Source: Acidobacteriaceae bacterium (GTDB lineage: Bacteria; Acidobacteriota; Terriglobia; Terriglobales; Acidobacteriaceae). From it: a DNA stretch of 64,000 bases. Under the pieces are notes generated by a model, which did no database searches, was not told where the DNA came from, and saw nothing but the letters and a program-made list of their open reading frames with translations. Each line of letters begins with the position of its first letter. The first letter of the stretch is position 1. The stretch covers positions 14,384-78,383 of the forward strand of contig PLHW01000073.1 in the NCBI GenBank assembly GCA_003139095.1, given 5' to 3'. A program made the position numbers and the translations under genes. Positions 26,234-35,355 of this stretch are shown here, in pieces.

Positions 26234-27847
26234 TTATTTTTTCTTTTTGCCGAAGAGGCCGGTTACTTTGCCGAGGGATTTGCCGGCTGAGGTTACATTT
26301 TTGATTTGGTTGCCGGCGAAGGCTTCCAGGTCGGGGATGAAGGTGGGGTTGGAAGTGGTGCCGCCGACGGTCACGGGAATGCCGCCGGAGCCCATACCGA
26401 CAAGTTTGCTGAGGCCGCCGCCGACGGCGCCGCTGAGGTTGGCGATCATTTTCAGGTCAAGCCGCTGGTCGGGGCTGACGGTGCCCGAGCCGGTGGCGGT
26501 GCCGATGGAAGGAATCGCCACGTCGAGTTTGTCGAGCCGGATTCCGTCGTGGGAGTAGCGCACTTCCGAATTCAGTCTCTCGATTTCGGTGTCGTTGCCC
26601 GACTGCCTGCCGCCGAAGCCGGGGATGGCGGAGAGCTTCGAATTGAGATTGAAGCCCTGGAGCCTGGCATTGGACACTTGAATTGCGCCCGTGGCGACGA
26701 CTTTGTCGACGGGACCGACGGCATCAAACGACATATTGAGAGTTCCGCTTTTCAGCTTAGAGCCGGTGGGCAGCGTTACGCCGATTGCAGGGAGGAGGGC
26801 CTGGAGGTCGTCGAGGGGCATGCCCTGGCCGGTGAGCTTGATGTGGATGGAAGTGTTTTCGCCCTGCATGTTGTAAGTGCCGGAGAGGCGCAGGATGGCT
26901 CTGCCGATGGTGACGTCGGCTTGGGTGAGTTGGCCGGTTTCGCTTTGCAAATCGTGAGTGAGACTTAGGAAAACGCGCACGGACTCGGAGGCGGGCGAGC
27001 CTTTGGGCGCGAGCTTGAGGCTGGTGGCGTTCACGGTGCCGTTGGCGGTGGCGATGTGGCCATCGGAATTTACTTTGCCGTCGAAATCGGCGATGCCGGC
27101 GATGCCGGTCTCGGGATTGACGAGCGCGGATTGGGCGAGATCGAGTTGGTGGAGTTGCACGGCGCCATGGAGCGGTGTGAGCGCCGCATCGGAGGGATTG
27201 ATGGGACCGGCGATGGCGTCGAGCTTGAGCGAGCCGACGCCGGGAAGTGCGGCGGAGATGGTGACGGGAAATGGGGTGGTGAAGGAGAAGTTCTTCGCGG
27301 AGACATTCACCTTGTCATAGACGACGGGAGCGCGACGTGGGGGAACGGAGCCGAGGGAGATGGTGGCATCGGCGATTTCGAGTTTGCCGACGCTGAGATT
27401 TTGGGGCGCGGCGGGAATGCCGCCTGGGGCAGGCGCTTTGGGGGCTGCTCCGGATTTATTGGCGAGCGATGAGAAATTCCATTTGCCATCGCGCGTCCGG
27501 AGGAGCGAGATTTGCGGATGATCGAGGACGAGGTGGGTAACGCTGAGCCGTTTGGAGAAAATGAGCGGGAGAAGTTCGACTCCGACGTTGAGAGACTTGG
27601 CCTGGATGAAGGGCGTGCTGCTGTAAATGGGATCGTCGGCGATGGAGAGCCGATTGGCCTGGACGCTGGCGGAGAGAATGCCGAGGCGCAAATTGCCGAG
27701 CGTGACCTGACGGCCGAGCGCGGAACTGAGGTTAGACTCGATTTCGGGGCGGAAGTGGTTGACGTCGATGAGCAGCGGGAGGGCGAGGGCGACGAGGAAC
27801 AGGGCGGCGACGACGATGGCGGCGATTTTGAAAATGTTCTTGCTCAT
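26234..27847 (-). CDS. AsmA-family protein
   Basis: 537 residues. An N-terminal membrane helix (FKIAAIVVAALFLVALALPLLI) leads into the AsmA opening DVNHFRPEIESNLSSALGRQVTLGNLRL. The central part is beta-rich and repetitive; AsmA_2-like features occur later (GTYNMQGENTSIHIKLTGQG, SKLKSGTLNMSFDAVG). The C-terminus is basic (KVTGLFGKKKK). AsmA-like proteins form periplasmic beta-groove bridges that carry phospholipids toward the outer membrane. The gene is monocistronic and divergent from the peptidase downstream. Confidence 0.85.
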   Translation of the reverse strand: MSKNIFKIAAIVVAALFLVALALPLLIDVNHFRPEIESNLSSALGRQVTLGNLRLGILSASVQANRLSIADDPIYSSTPFIQAKSLNVGVELLPLIFSKRLSVTHLVLDHPQISLLRTRDGKWNFSSLANKSGAAPKAPAPGGIPAAPQNLSVGKLEIADATISLGSVPPRRAPVVYDKVNVSAKNFSFTTPFPVTISAALPGVGSLKLDAIAGPINPSDAALTPLHGAVQLHQLDLAQSALVNPETGIAGIADFDGKVNSDGHIATANGTVNATSLKLAPKGSPASESVRVFLSLTHDLQSETGQLTQADVTIGRAILRLSGTYNMQGENTSIHIKLTGQGMPLDDLQALLPAIGVTLPTGSKLKSGTLNMSFDAVGPVDKVVATGAIQVSNARLQGFNLNSKLSAIPGFGGRQSGNDTEIERLNSEVRYSHDGIRLDKLDVAIPSIGTATGSGTVSPDQRLDLKMIANLSGAVGGGLSKLVGMGSGGIPVTVGGTTSNPTFIPDLEAFAGNQIKNVTSAGKSLGKVTGLFGKKKK

Positions 27848-28041
27848 ACAGGCGCAAACGGCCTCGGGTTGAGGAGATCAAAGAATCGCCGGTGCGAGCC
27901 GTTTTCGAAAAGAATCGGGAGGGGCGTACCGGAGTTGCGCAACAGTCTATCAAAAGGGCACGGGTGGGATGGGAGTGGAGTGGGGAGGCGCGGGCGGTCA
28001 GGGTCATCGAATTGCGGCTCGGTATAAGATAGGCGAAACCA

Positions 28042-29304
28042 ATGGAAAAAATTCCTCCAGTGCCCGCTTCTGGAGTCTCCGCCTTGGCGCAAGACGAGGT
28101 GGCGCGTATTGCCGGGTTGCCGGAGGTGCGCGCAACGTTCGGGCGATTCCGCTTTGAAGAGCCGCAGTTCGCGCGATGGCAGATGGACGTGTCGCGGGTG
28201 CCGGCGCCTCCGTTTGGCGAGGGGCAGCGCGGGGAGTGGCTGGCGGAGCGGTTTCGCGAACTTGATTTGGCGGACGTGGAAGTCGACGGAGTGGGGAACG
28301 TCTTCGGGGTGAGTCCGGGGCGCGGGCGGCGATATGTGGCGCTGAGCGCGCACATCGATACGGTATTTCCGGCGTCGACGCCGCTGCATATCAGGCAAGA
28401 GGGAAGCCGGCTGTATGGGCCGGGAGTTTCCGACAACGGGGCGGGAATTACGGCGATGCTGGCGGTGGCGGGGGCGCTGGGCAGCGCGCGGATCGAGCAC
28501 ACGCTGCCGTTTGTTTTTATTGGGAACGTGGGCGAAGAGGGAGAAGGCGATTTGCGGGGGATGCGGCACGTTTTCCAGACGCCGCGATGGGCGGATTCGA
28601 TTGCGTACAGCGTGGTGGTGGACGGCGCGGGCGCGGATACGGTGGTGGCGGAGGCGCTGGGGAGCCGGCGGTTTGAGGTGATTGCTCGGGGACCGGGCGG
28701 GCACTCGTGGAGCGACTTTGGCACGCCCAGCCCGATCATTACGCTGGCGCGGGCGATCCAGGCGCTGAGCGAGACGCCGGTACCGACGTCGCCGAAGACG
28801 ACGTTTAATGTAGGCGTGATTCGCGGCGGAACTTCGGTCAATTCGATACCGGAATCGGCGAGCATGCGAGTGGACCTGCGGTCGACGTCGATGACGGAGA
28901 TTGACCGGCTGGAGCGGGCGATGCGGATTGCGCTGGATCATGCGGTGGACGCGGAGAATCAGCCGGCGGCGGCGCGCAACCCGCGGCGGGCGCAGACGGT
29001 GCAGTACGAGGTGGTGGAGATCGGGAACCGGCCGGCGGGCGAGCTTGCGGCGGATGCGCAGATGATCAAGGTGATACGGGCGGTGGACGCGCAATTGGGG
29101 AACACGGCGCAGATTCAGCGGGCGTCGACGGATGCGAATATTCCGCTGTCGCTGGGGCGCGAGGCGATTGCGATTGGAGGCGGGGGCACGGGCGGCGGGG
29201 CGCACACGTTGCAAGAATGGTTCGACTGCCAGGGACGGGACCTGGGGCTGCGGCGAATTCTGCTTACAATGCTGGCATTGTCGGCGCTCGACGAGAAGGT
29301 GTGA
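28042..29304 (+). CDS. M20-family metallopeptidase
   Basis: 420 residues, no signal peptide. Zinc-site motifs of the M20/peptidase T family are present in order: SAHIDTVFP (H-x-D) near residue 112, GPGVSDNGAGITAML (bridging Asp), GEEGEGDLRG (catalytic Glu pair), a metal-ligand Asp in VVDGAGAD, and a late His in GGGTGGGAHTLQEW. A dimerisation domain lies between (ARGPGGHSWSDFG onward). It probably hydrolyses di- or tripeptides or acylated amino acids in the cytoplasm. It is followed 82 bp later by an amidohydrolase, so both may serve peptide or amide breakdown. Confidence 0.9.
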   Translation: MEKIPPVPASGVSALAQDEVARIAGLPEVRATFGRFRFEEPQFARWQMDVSRVPAPPFGEGQRGEWLAERFRELDLADVEVDGVGNVFGVSPGRGRRYVALSAHIDTVFPASTPLHIRQEGSRLYGPGVSDNGAGITAMLAVAGALGSARIEHTLPFVFIGNVGEEGEGDLRGMRHVFQTPRWADSIAYSVVVDGAGADTVVAEALGSRRFEVIARGPGGHSWSDFGTPSPIITLARAIQALSETPVPTSPKTTFNVGVIRGGTSVNSIPESASMRVDLRSTSMTEIDRLERAMRIALDHAVDAENQPAAARNPRRAQTVQYEVVEIGNRPAGELAADAQMIKVIRAVDAQLGNTAQIQRASTDANIPLSLGREAIAIGGGGTGGGAHTLQEWFDCQGRDLGLRRILLTMLALSALDEKV

Positions 29305-29321
29305 CGGCGCGGGAAAATAAG

Positions 29322-29385
29322 TTCGAGAAGGCCAAGTTTAAAAGAACGAAATTCGGGAAAATCAAATTCGAGAATATTCAGACCG
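29322..29385 (+). repeat. AAATTCGAGAA-type low-complexity tract before the amidohydrolase
   Basis: Degenerate units such as AAGTTCGAGAAGGCC, AAGTTTAAAAGAACG, AAATTCGGGAAAATC and AAATTCGAGAATATT, period about 15-16 bp, fill the space between the two genes. No ribosome site is recognisable in it. Confidence 0.55.
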
Positions 29386-29386
29386 G

Positions 29387-31141
29387 ATGATGCGAACCCT
29401 GATGGTGTTGTGCGCGATGACGTCAATTCTTGCGGCGCAGAATGCCGCTCCCCAGATGAAAGCGGATGTGATTTTTATTCACGGGAACATTTACACGGGC
29501 GTGGAAGAGGCAGTGGCGCGCGGGTCTTCGGCGGCTGGCGCGGCGCATGCTTCCTCGCTGGTGCTGGCGCAGCGGGCGGAGGCGATGGCGGTGCGCGGGG
29601 ACCGAATTGTGGCGGTGGGCGGACGCGACGAGATCGCAAAATGGAAGGGGCCGGAGACGCGGGTGGTGGACCTGGGCGGGCATTTTGTGATGGCGGGATT
29701 CAACGACGCGCATATGCACCTGGCGAGCGCGGGCGCGGAGAGGCTGAATGTGAACCTGGTGGGGGCGAAGACGCTGGAGGAGTTTCGCGAGCGACTGCGG
29801 GCCAAGGTGGATGGGGCGGCGGCGGGGGAATGGATTGTCGGGGAGGGATGGGACGAAACGTTGTGGCCGGTGAAGGCGGTGCCGACGAGATGGGATCTGG
29901 ATGAAGTGAGCGGCGGGCATCCGGTGGTGTTGTCGCGGGTGGATGGACACATGGTGGTGGCGAACACGCGAGCGCTGCAACTGGCGAGCATCACGGTGGC
30001 GACGAAAGACCCGGAGGGCGGGAAGATCGATCACGATGAGGAAGGCACGCCGACAGGGATTCTGCGGGAGAAGGCGCAGGGCGCGGTCTGGGCGGTGGTG
30101 CCGAAGCCGACGCACGCGAAGCGGCGGCAGGGAATTGAACTGGCGTTGGCCGACCTGGCGAGCCATGGGATTACGTCGGCGCAGGATTATTCGTCGTGGG
30201 ACGATTTTTTGGTTTACGAGGAACTGGAGCGGGAAGGGAAGCTGACGGCGCGGATTTCGGAGTGGCTGCCGTTTGACGACTCGATCGCAGAGTTGAAGCG
30301 CAAGCGCGCGGCGCATGCGGCGGGCGACACCATGCTGCATACCGGGATGCTGAAGGGATTCATGGACGGGTCGCTCGGGTCGAAGACGGCGGCGATGCTG
30401 GCGCCGTTCAGCGACGATGCGGGGAATACGGGGATTCCGCAGTACGAACCGGACAAGCTGAACGCGATGACGCGGGAGCGGGTGCTGGCGGGATTTCAGG
30501 TGGGGTTCCATGCGATTGGGGACAAGGGCGTGCAGATGGCGCTGGACGCGTTTGCCGAAGCGGAGAAGGCCGCGAAAGAGGCGGGGGTGAAGGCGGCCGA
30601 TGGGGGAGACGATTATCGGCTGCGGGTAGAGCACGCGCAGGTGACGACGCCGGAGCAGGTGGCGAGGTTTGAAAAGCTGAAGGTGATTGCGTCCATGCAG
30701 CCGAGCCACTTGCTGACCGACATGAATTGGGCGGAGGCGCGGCTGGGAGCGAAGCGGGCGGAGACTTCGTATGCGTGGGCGGAGTTTTTGGGACACGGAG
30801 TGACGCTGGCGTTTGGGACGGATTATCCGGTGGAACCGGTTACGCCGTTTCGGGGGATTTATTGCGCGGTGACGCGGAAGAGTGAGGATGGGAAGAAGAG
30901 TTATCCGGGGCGGGCGTTGACGATGGAGCAGGCGATTGCGGCGTATACGACGGGCGCGGCGTTTGCAGAGTTTGATGAAAAGTCGAAGGGACGGCTGGAG
31001 CCGGGGATGCTGGCGGATTTTGTGGTGCTGGATCGGGACATTACTGCGGTCGGGCCGCGGGAAATTCTGGGGACGAAAGTTCTCCGCACCGTAGTTGGCG
31101 GCAAAACGGTTTGGGAATCTGATGATCGGGTGATCTGGTGA
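29387..31141 (+). CDS. Amidohydrolase family 3 (YtcJ-like), exported
   Basis: 584 residues; two ATGs at 29387 and 29390 are possible. The N-terminus (RTLMVLCAMTSILAAQNAAPQ) looks like a signal peptide, so it probably acts in the periplasm. Metal-binding motifs of the amidohydrolase superfamily are GFNDAHMHLASAG (H-x-H), GFHAIGDKGVQMALD, RVEHAQV and FGTDYPVEP (last Asp). The opening DVIFIHGNIYTG and the closing DITAVGPREILGTKVLRTVVGGKTVW match YtcJ-like members, which act on N-substituted amides; the substrate is unknown. An insertion of about 20 residues (ARGSSAAGAAHASSLVLAQ) near residue 45 is unusual for the family. Confidence 0.88.
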   Translation: MMRTLMVLCAMTSILAAQNAAPQMKADVIFIHGNIYTGVEEAVARGSSAAGAAHASSLVLAQRAEAMAVRGDRIVAVGGRDEIAKWKGPETRVVDLGGHFVMAGFNDAHMHLASAGAERLNVNLVGAKTLEEFRERLRAKVDGAAAGEWIVGEGWDETLWPVKAVPTRWDLDEVSGGHPVVLSRVDGHMVVANTRALQLASITVATKDPEGGKIDHDEEGTPTGILREKAQGAVWAVVPKPTHAKRRQGIELALADLASHGITSAQDYSSWDDFLVYEELEREGKLTARISEWLPFDDSIAELKRKRAAHAAGDTMLHTGMLKGFMDGSLGSKTAAMLAPFSDDAGNTGIPQYEPDKLNAMTRERVLAGFQVGFHAIGDKGVQMALDAFAEAEKAAKEAGVKAADGGDDYRLRVEHAQVTTPEQVARFEKLKVIASMQPSHLLTDMNWAEARLGAKRAETSYAWAEFLGHGVTLAFGTDYPVEPVTPFRGIYCAVTRKSEDGKKSYPGRALTMEQAIAAYTTGAAFAEFDEKSKGRLEPGMLADFVVLDRDITAVGPREILGTKVLRTVVGGKTVWESDDRVIW

Positions 31142-31250
31142 TCGGGTGATCTGAAAACCCGTCCCCGCTTGATTTTGATTTTTGATCACCCGATGGCCCG
31201 GTGGTAGATGAGGCGATCATGAGATGACCCGATGGTCAGATGAGCCGATG
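31126..31250. repeat. GATCGGGTGATC-type degenerate repeats
   Basis: The end of the amidohydrolase gene and the following spacer carry units such as GATGATCGGGTGATCTGGTG, then GATCGGGTGATCTGAAAACC, and further on GATCACCCGATGGCCC, GATGAGGCGATC and GATGAGCCGATG. Part is inverted. Another block of the same kind follows the next gene (31585-31625), so the small gene between is bracketed by the tracts. Confidence 0.7.
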
Positions 31251-31580
31251 AAAGATGAGCCGATCTTTATTGCTGGGCGGGATCGGGAGCGCGACTTTTT
31301 TGTTGGGGCGGGGCTGGCTTTGATTCCAGCAGTGAGTTTTCTGCCTACAGTTACCTATCTGATCGTGTTTCCGCGGGTGGCGCAGGGGCGATTGATGGGG
31401 TGCGCGATTGTTTGTTTTTGCGCGTTGTTGGGCGGGATCGGGCTTTGGAAGCTGGCGCTGGGCGCGGCGGACCGGCCGTGGGGAATCTTCAACATTCTCA
31501 ACATCGCAGCTTTACTGGTGTTGCTGGTGATCGCGGCGTATACGGGGGTGTTTTTGGCATTGCTGACTTTGCGGCTGTGA
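31248..31580 (+). CDS. Small membrane protein of unknown function
   Basis: 110 residues from ATG 31248 (an upstream ATG at 31224 lies inside repeat sequence). Three hydrophobic segments are visible: VGAGLALIPAVSFLPTVTYLIV, LMGCAIVCFCALLGGIGLWKLAL and LNIAALLVLLVIAAYTGVFLAL. I do not recognise the family. Codon use matches neighbouring genes. It is bracketed by GATCGGGTGATC repeats on both sides and is followed by degP. Confidence 0.55.
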   Translation: MKDEPIFIAGRDRERDFFVGAGLALIPAVSFLPTVTYLIVFPRVAQGRLMGCAIVCFCALLGGIGLWKLALGAADRPWGIFNILNIAALLVLLVIAAYTGVFLALLTLRL

Positions 31581-31584
31581 GGTC

Positions 31585-31625
31585 ATCGGGTGACCGGGAC
31601 ATCGGGTGATCTGGTGATCTGAAAA
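31585..31625 (+). repeat. Second GATCGGGTGATC-type tract
   Basis: Units CATCGGGTGACCGGGA, CATCGGGTGATCT and GGTGATCTGAAAACCC follow the small membrane gene. The string GGTGATCTGAAAACCC is identical to one in the tract before the gene. Confidence 0.65.
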
Positions 31626-31811
31626 CCCTCTCTTGCCCAGGCCGCAGGGAATCTTCTTAGCCCAGGGCCCTTTTTTTGCGTCTAAGTGAGTAGAGTGACA
31701 GAGCTGGGCCTGCGGCTGGCGGGCACAGGTATAATTAAGAATTGCGGCGTTTACGCCAAGTCGTTAGTCGGCAGGGCATTATTTCGGCACGTCATTATTC
31801 AGGAGGAAGCA

Positions 31812-33422
31812 ATGGACTCGCGCGCGAGCGCTTTTTGGCTGCGGCTTAAGGCCAACCGGTGGGCTTACACACTTACGATTTTGGCGACCCTTACGCTGGG
31901 CATTCTGATTGGCACGGTAATTTCTTACGGCGTGAAGGGCAAGGAGGGGCCGAAGTCGTCGGACGCGACGCCGCTCCAGGTGCCCGCGCCACAGCAGCTT
32001 TCGAATGCGTTTTCGCAGATTGCGAAACAGCTGGAGCCAAGCGTCGTCAACATCAATACGGAGTCGACGATTAAGAATCCGCATCACCGGAAGGGCATGG
32101 TGCATCCGAACCCGAACCCGGACCAGGATGACAACGGCGAGGGCGATCAGGGCGGAGACCAGGGCGGGCCGTTCCAGGATTTCTTCGACAAATTTTTTGG
32201 CGGGCAGGGCGGCGCGGATGCAGGGACGATTCGGCAGCGGTCGCTCGGGTCGGGCGTGATTGTTGACAGCAAGGGCTACATCGTCACCAACCGGCACGTG
32301 GTGGAGAAGGCGGATCGCATCCGCGTCAAGCTGGAAGGCGAACCGGACGGGACGCCGGGACATGACGCCAAGTTGATTGGCATGGATCAGGAGACCGATC
32401 TGGCAGTGATCAAGATTGAAGTGGACCACGCGCTGCCGACGGCGAAGATTGGCAACTCGGATGGCATGCAGGTGGGCGATTGGGTGCTGGCGATTGGCAG
32501 CCCGTTTGGATTGCAGGAAACGGTGACGGCGGGAATTGTGTCAGCCAAGGGGCGGAATATTGTTCCGGGGCGGCAGTTTCAATCCTTTATTCAGACCGAT
32601 GCGGCCATCAATCCCGGCAACTCGGGCGGACCGCTGGTGAACATGGCGGGCGAGGTGATCGGCATCAACACCGCGATTTTGACGGAGACGAGTTCGTATG
32701 CGGGCGTGGGTTTTGCCATGCCGTCAAACACGGTGGCGCTGGTTTATAACCAGCTGATTGGGCCGGAGCACCGCGTGGCGCGCGGCTCGATTGGGATTGA
32801 GTTTGCGGCGCAGCCGAATCCGGCGATTGCGCGCATTTACGGCGCGGGAGTGACGGTTTCGAACGTGATCTCGGGGAGCCCGGCGGACCAGGCCGGACTG
32901 AAGATCGGCGACACCATCACGTCCGTCGATGGCAAAGACCTGAAAAATGGCGACGACCTGGTGGGCGATATTGCTTCACGCAAACCGGGCAGCAAGGCGA
33001 AGCTGACATTTATACGGAACGGCAAGAAAGAGGAGACGACGGTTACGATCGCCGATCGCTCGAAGCTATTTGCGGCGCGCCTCGGCGAGGAAGACGAAAA
33101 CCAGGGCGAGGAAGAGCCGAAGGTCAGCAAATTTGGCATCACGGTGCAAAACGTTACACCCGAACTGGCCGACCGACTGAATATGGCGGCGGGCAAGGGC
33201 GTGGTAGTGCGCGACGTGAAGCAGGGATCGTTTGCGGAGGACCTGGGACTGAACCGCGGCGACGTGATTCTGGAGGTCAACAAGACGCCAGTGAACAGCG
33301 TGGAGGACTTTACGAAGCTGGAGTCGTCGCTGAAGAGCGGGCAGGATGTGGTGTTCCTGGTGCGGCCGCGGGGATCGCGGGCGCAGGATGGGACGATCTT
33401 TTTGGCGGGGACACTTCCGTAA
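31812..33422 (+). CDS. degP: Do-family serine protease DegP/HtrA
   Basis: 536 residues from ATG 31812 with AGGAGG 6 bp before it. A membrane helix at about 20-40 (TILATLTLGILIGTVISYG) anchors it in the periplasm. The trypsin-like domain has the full triad: His in VTNRHVVEKA, Asp in DQETDLAVIKIE and Ser in NPGNSGGPLVNM. A Gly/Asp/Gln-rich loop (DQDDNGEGDQGGDQGG) interrupts the N-terminal part. Two PDZ domains follow (ISGSPADQAGLKIGDTITSV; VKQGSFAEDLGLNRGDVILEV). It degrades or refolds misfolded envelope proteins. A strong terminator follows the stop. Confidence 0.95.
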   Translation: MDSRASAFWLRLKANRWAYTLTILATLTLGILIGTVISYGVKGKEGPKSSDATPLQVPAPQQLSNAFSQIAKQLEPSVVNINTESTIKNPHHRKGMVHPNPNPDQDDNGEGDQGGDQGGPFQDFFDKFFGGQGGADAGTIRQRSLGSGVIVDSKGYIVTNRHVVEKADRIRVKLEGEPDGTPGHDAKLIGMDQETDLAVIKIEVDHALPTAKIGNSDGMQVGDWVLAIGSPFGLQETVTAGIVSAKGRNIVPGRQFQSFIQTDAAINPGNSGGPLVNMAGEVIGINTAILTETSSYAGVGFAMPSNTVALVYNQLIGPEHRVARGSIGIEFAAQPNPAIARIYGAGVTVSNVISGSPADQAGLKIGDTITSVDGKDLKNGDDLVGDIASRKPGSKAKLTFIRNGKKEETTVTIADRSKLFAARLGEEDENQGEEEPKVSKFGITVQNVTPELADRLNMAAGKGVVVRDVKQGSFAEDLGLNRGDVILEVNKTPVNSVEDFTKLESSLKSGQDVVFLVRPRGSRAQDGTIFLAGTLP

Positions 33423-33434
33423 CTAAGAGAGACT

Positions 33435-33499
33435 CCGGCGAGATTGGCAAACGTGCCCCGGTGGGGGACGATTGGGATAGCTGATCTCGCCGGTTTTTT
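33435..33499 (+). terminator. Rho-independent terminator after degP
   Basis: CCGGCGAGAT (33435-33444) pairs perfectly with ATCTCGCCGG (33484-33493), followed by six T. The enclosed loop contains a smaller hairpin, CCCC-GGT-GGGG. It lies 13 bp after the degP stop. Confidence 0.85.
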
Positions 33500-33594
33500 G
33501 TGCGCGATAGGCGAGGGGCGTGCGTTGGCGCGGGCGCGAGTGGAGTGATATAAAGGCAGGCGCCAGGGCGGGCGAGGGACCGGCAATTTTAACC

Positions 33595-34254
33595 ATGCGA
33601 TTCGGGGAAGCAATTCGGCGATGGGGGCGGGTGGGGCTTCCACTTCTGCTCTTTGTCGCCGCGCATTGCGCGATTGCGCAGACCTCCGATTCGGCGAGCA
33701 TGGCAAAGAGCGGATCGCCGGGACCGGCGAAAAAATCGACCCATCACTCCGGGCATTCGGCAAGCAAGACGGCGGCGCACAAATCCGGGACCACGCATAC
33801 TGGCGTCACGCACAGCACGACGCACACCGGCATGACGCACACCGGCATGACGCACTCGAGCGCTACGCACTCCGGCACGACGCACGTGAGCAAGACTTCG
33901 CGCAGCAAGAAGGGCGCGAAGAATTCAAAGACGGCAGCGAAGCGGGGGCAGCAGATTATTGACGCGGACCGGGCGCGGGCCATTCAGGAGGCGCTGATTC
34001 GAGAGCACTACATGGAGGGCGAGGCTTCGGGCATGTGGGACAGCACGACGCAAGCGGCCATGCAGCGCTACCAGGCGGACCAGGGCTGGCAGTCGAAGAC
34101 GACTCCGGACTCGCGGGCGCTGATTAAATTGGGGCTTGGGCCGAGCACAGATCACCTGCTCAATCCGGAGAGCGCGATGACCTCGGTGCCCGGCGGCGAT
34201 CCCAAAGCACCGGCCAAGCCGGACCCACCTAAGAACGTGCTTCCGCAGCAGTAA
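33595..34254 (+). CDS. Exported peptidoglycan-binding protein with His/Thr-rich repeat linker
   Basis: 219 residues from ATG 33595. A signal peptide (RRWGRVGLPLLLFVAAHCAIAQ) precedes a linker of about 75 residues with repeated His-Thr units (THTGVTHSTTHTGMTHTGMT and so on), containing over a dozen His. After a Lys-rich stretch comes a peptidoglycan-binding type 1 domain: IQEALIREHYMEGEASGMWD, then AMQRYQADQGWQSKTTPDSR and ALIKLGLG. The C-terminus is Pro-rich. Periplasmic cell-wall attachment is likely. The His repeats may bind metal, which is only a guess; they arise from a GC-rich tandem repeat in the DNA. Confidence 0.82.
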   Translation: MRFGEAIRRWGRVGLPLLLFVAAHCAIAQTSDSASMAKSGSPGPAKKSTHHSGHSASKTAAHKSGTTHTGVTHSTTHTGMTHTGMTHSSATHSGTTHVSKTSRSKKGAKNSKTAAKRGQQIIDADRARAIQEALIREHYMEGEASGMWDSTTQAAMQRYQADQGWQSKTTPDSRALIKLGLGPSTDHLLNPESAMTSVPGGDPKAPAKPDPPKNVLPQQ

Positions 34255-34328
34255 CTCTCCGCACCTTTTTCTTCTGAATTCTTCTTCTGAATTCTTCTGG
34301 CAAACGAGATTTTTTGGGCGCAATCTCT

Positions 34329-35063
34329 CTACCCGGTGACGGGCCGCGGGCAGAAGGGGATGGGCTGGCCCTTTACGACGGCGCCGGGATTGGCTTCGAC
34401 GAGCGCGGCGGCGTACTCTGCGCCTACTATGCGGGCGGCTGCGTTGCGGGCTGCGGAGAGGATGGGGACGCGGCGGCGGGCATCGTGGGCGTCGGTGGCG
34501 AGTATGTGGACGGCGGAGCGATCGAGCAGCCAGCGCGCGACGGTCTCCGGACGCTCGCCCCAGAAGCCGGTCAGCGATGAGGCGGTGACCTGGATGAGGC
34601 AGCCGAGTTCGGCGTACTCGAGGACGCGCTGGGGAGTGCGCTGCAGAATCGGATTGCGCTCGGGATGGGTGAGAATGGGGCGCAGGCCGTGATCGCCGAG
34701 GTGGCGGAAGCAGTCGCCGAGTTGCGCGGGAATGCTGTAGTTGCTGAGTTCGATGAGCAAGTAGTTGGTGTCGCCGATCATGTAGTCTTGCGGGCGGTCG
34801 AGGACGCGCTCGAGGTTTTCGTAGGAAAGATGAAAGTCGCAGCCCAGGCTGAACTCGGGCGCGGGGCCAACTTTGGCGCGCAGTTGTTCGACCACGCCTA
34901 ACAGGTAGGGGCGGTCGTAGGCGTAGCGATGGTTGGCGTGGGGAGTGGCCACGATGTGGGTGATGCCGTCGTCGGCGGCGATGCGGCACATTTCGACGGA
35001 CAGGTCCCAGGAAGCGGGGCCATCGTCGACCTCGGGCAGAATGTGGCAGTGAATGTCGATCAT
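34329..35063 (-). CDS. CpsB/YwqE-type PHP-domain phosphatase
   Basis: 244 residues from the ATG at 35063. It shows the PHP metal site of CpsB/CapC tyrosine phosphatases: MIDIHCHILPEVDDGP at the N-terminus, ATPHANHRYAYDR, a Glu and His further in (LIELSNYSIPAQ, PILTHPERNP) and ATDAHDARRRVP near the end. These manganese-dependent enzymes dephosphorylate BY-kinases that control polysaccharide export. No BY-kinase or capsule gene is adjacent. The 74-bp gap to the convergent peptidoglycan-binding gene has a TTCTTCTGAATTC repeat. Confidence 0.9.
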   Translation of the reverse strand: MIDIHCHILPEVDDGPASWDLSVEMCRIAADDGITHIVATPHANHRYAYDRPYLLGVVEQLRAKVGPAPEFSLGCDFHLSYENLERVLDRPQDYMIGDTNYLLIELSNYSIPAQLGDCFRHLGDHGLRPILTHPERNPILQRTPQRVLEYAELGCLIQVTASSLTGFWGERPETVARWLLDRSAVHILATDAHDARRRVPILSAARNAAARIVGAEYAAALVEANPGAVVKGQPIPFCPRPVTG

Positions 35064-35189
35064 GCGGCTACGGGATCATAATCAGTTTAAACCGGGGCGA
35101 GGGTAGGAAATATCGAGACGGAGGAGAACGGGGGGGGAAATCCTTACTTCTTTGGGCTCGGGCGACCGCATCTAATGTTTTGTCCCGGT

Positions 35190-35260
35190 AGTCTTCAGTC
35201 CAGTAATCATCTTCTGTCCGGCGTTCGTTATCCGGTGATCGTTGCCGGGCGATCGTCCGG
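35190..35260 (+). repeat. CCGGTGATCGTT-type degenerate tract
   Basis: The 292-bp spacer before the propeller gene contains irregular units TCCGGCGTTCGTTATCCGGT, GATCGTTGCCGGGCGATCGT and CCGGTAATGTTGTTCCGGC. Apart from this and a G run near 35130 I see nothing in the spacer. Confidence 0.45.
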
Positions 35261-35355
35261 TAATGTTGTTCCGGCAGTTGCGAAATGCGGGGTTCCTCGT
35301 GCACGATGGTATTCTCAACTACGTCGCACATCCGATAAGTGAGGAGCAGGTTCTG

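Noticed and set aside
29423-31189. 588-codon reading frame antisense to the amidohydrolase gene
   Set aside because: Arg/His/Pro-rich translation with no domain, explained by GC-rich codon phasing opposite a confident gene.
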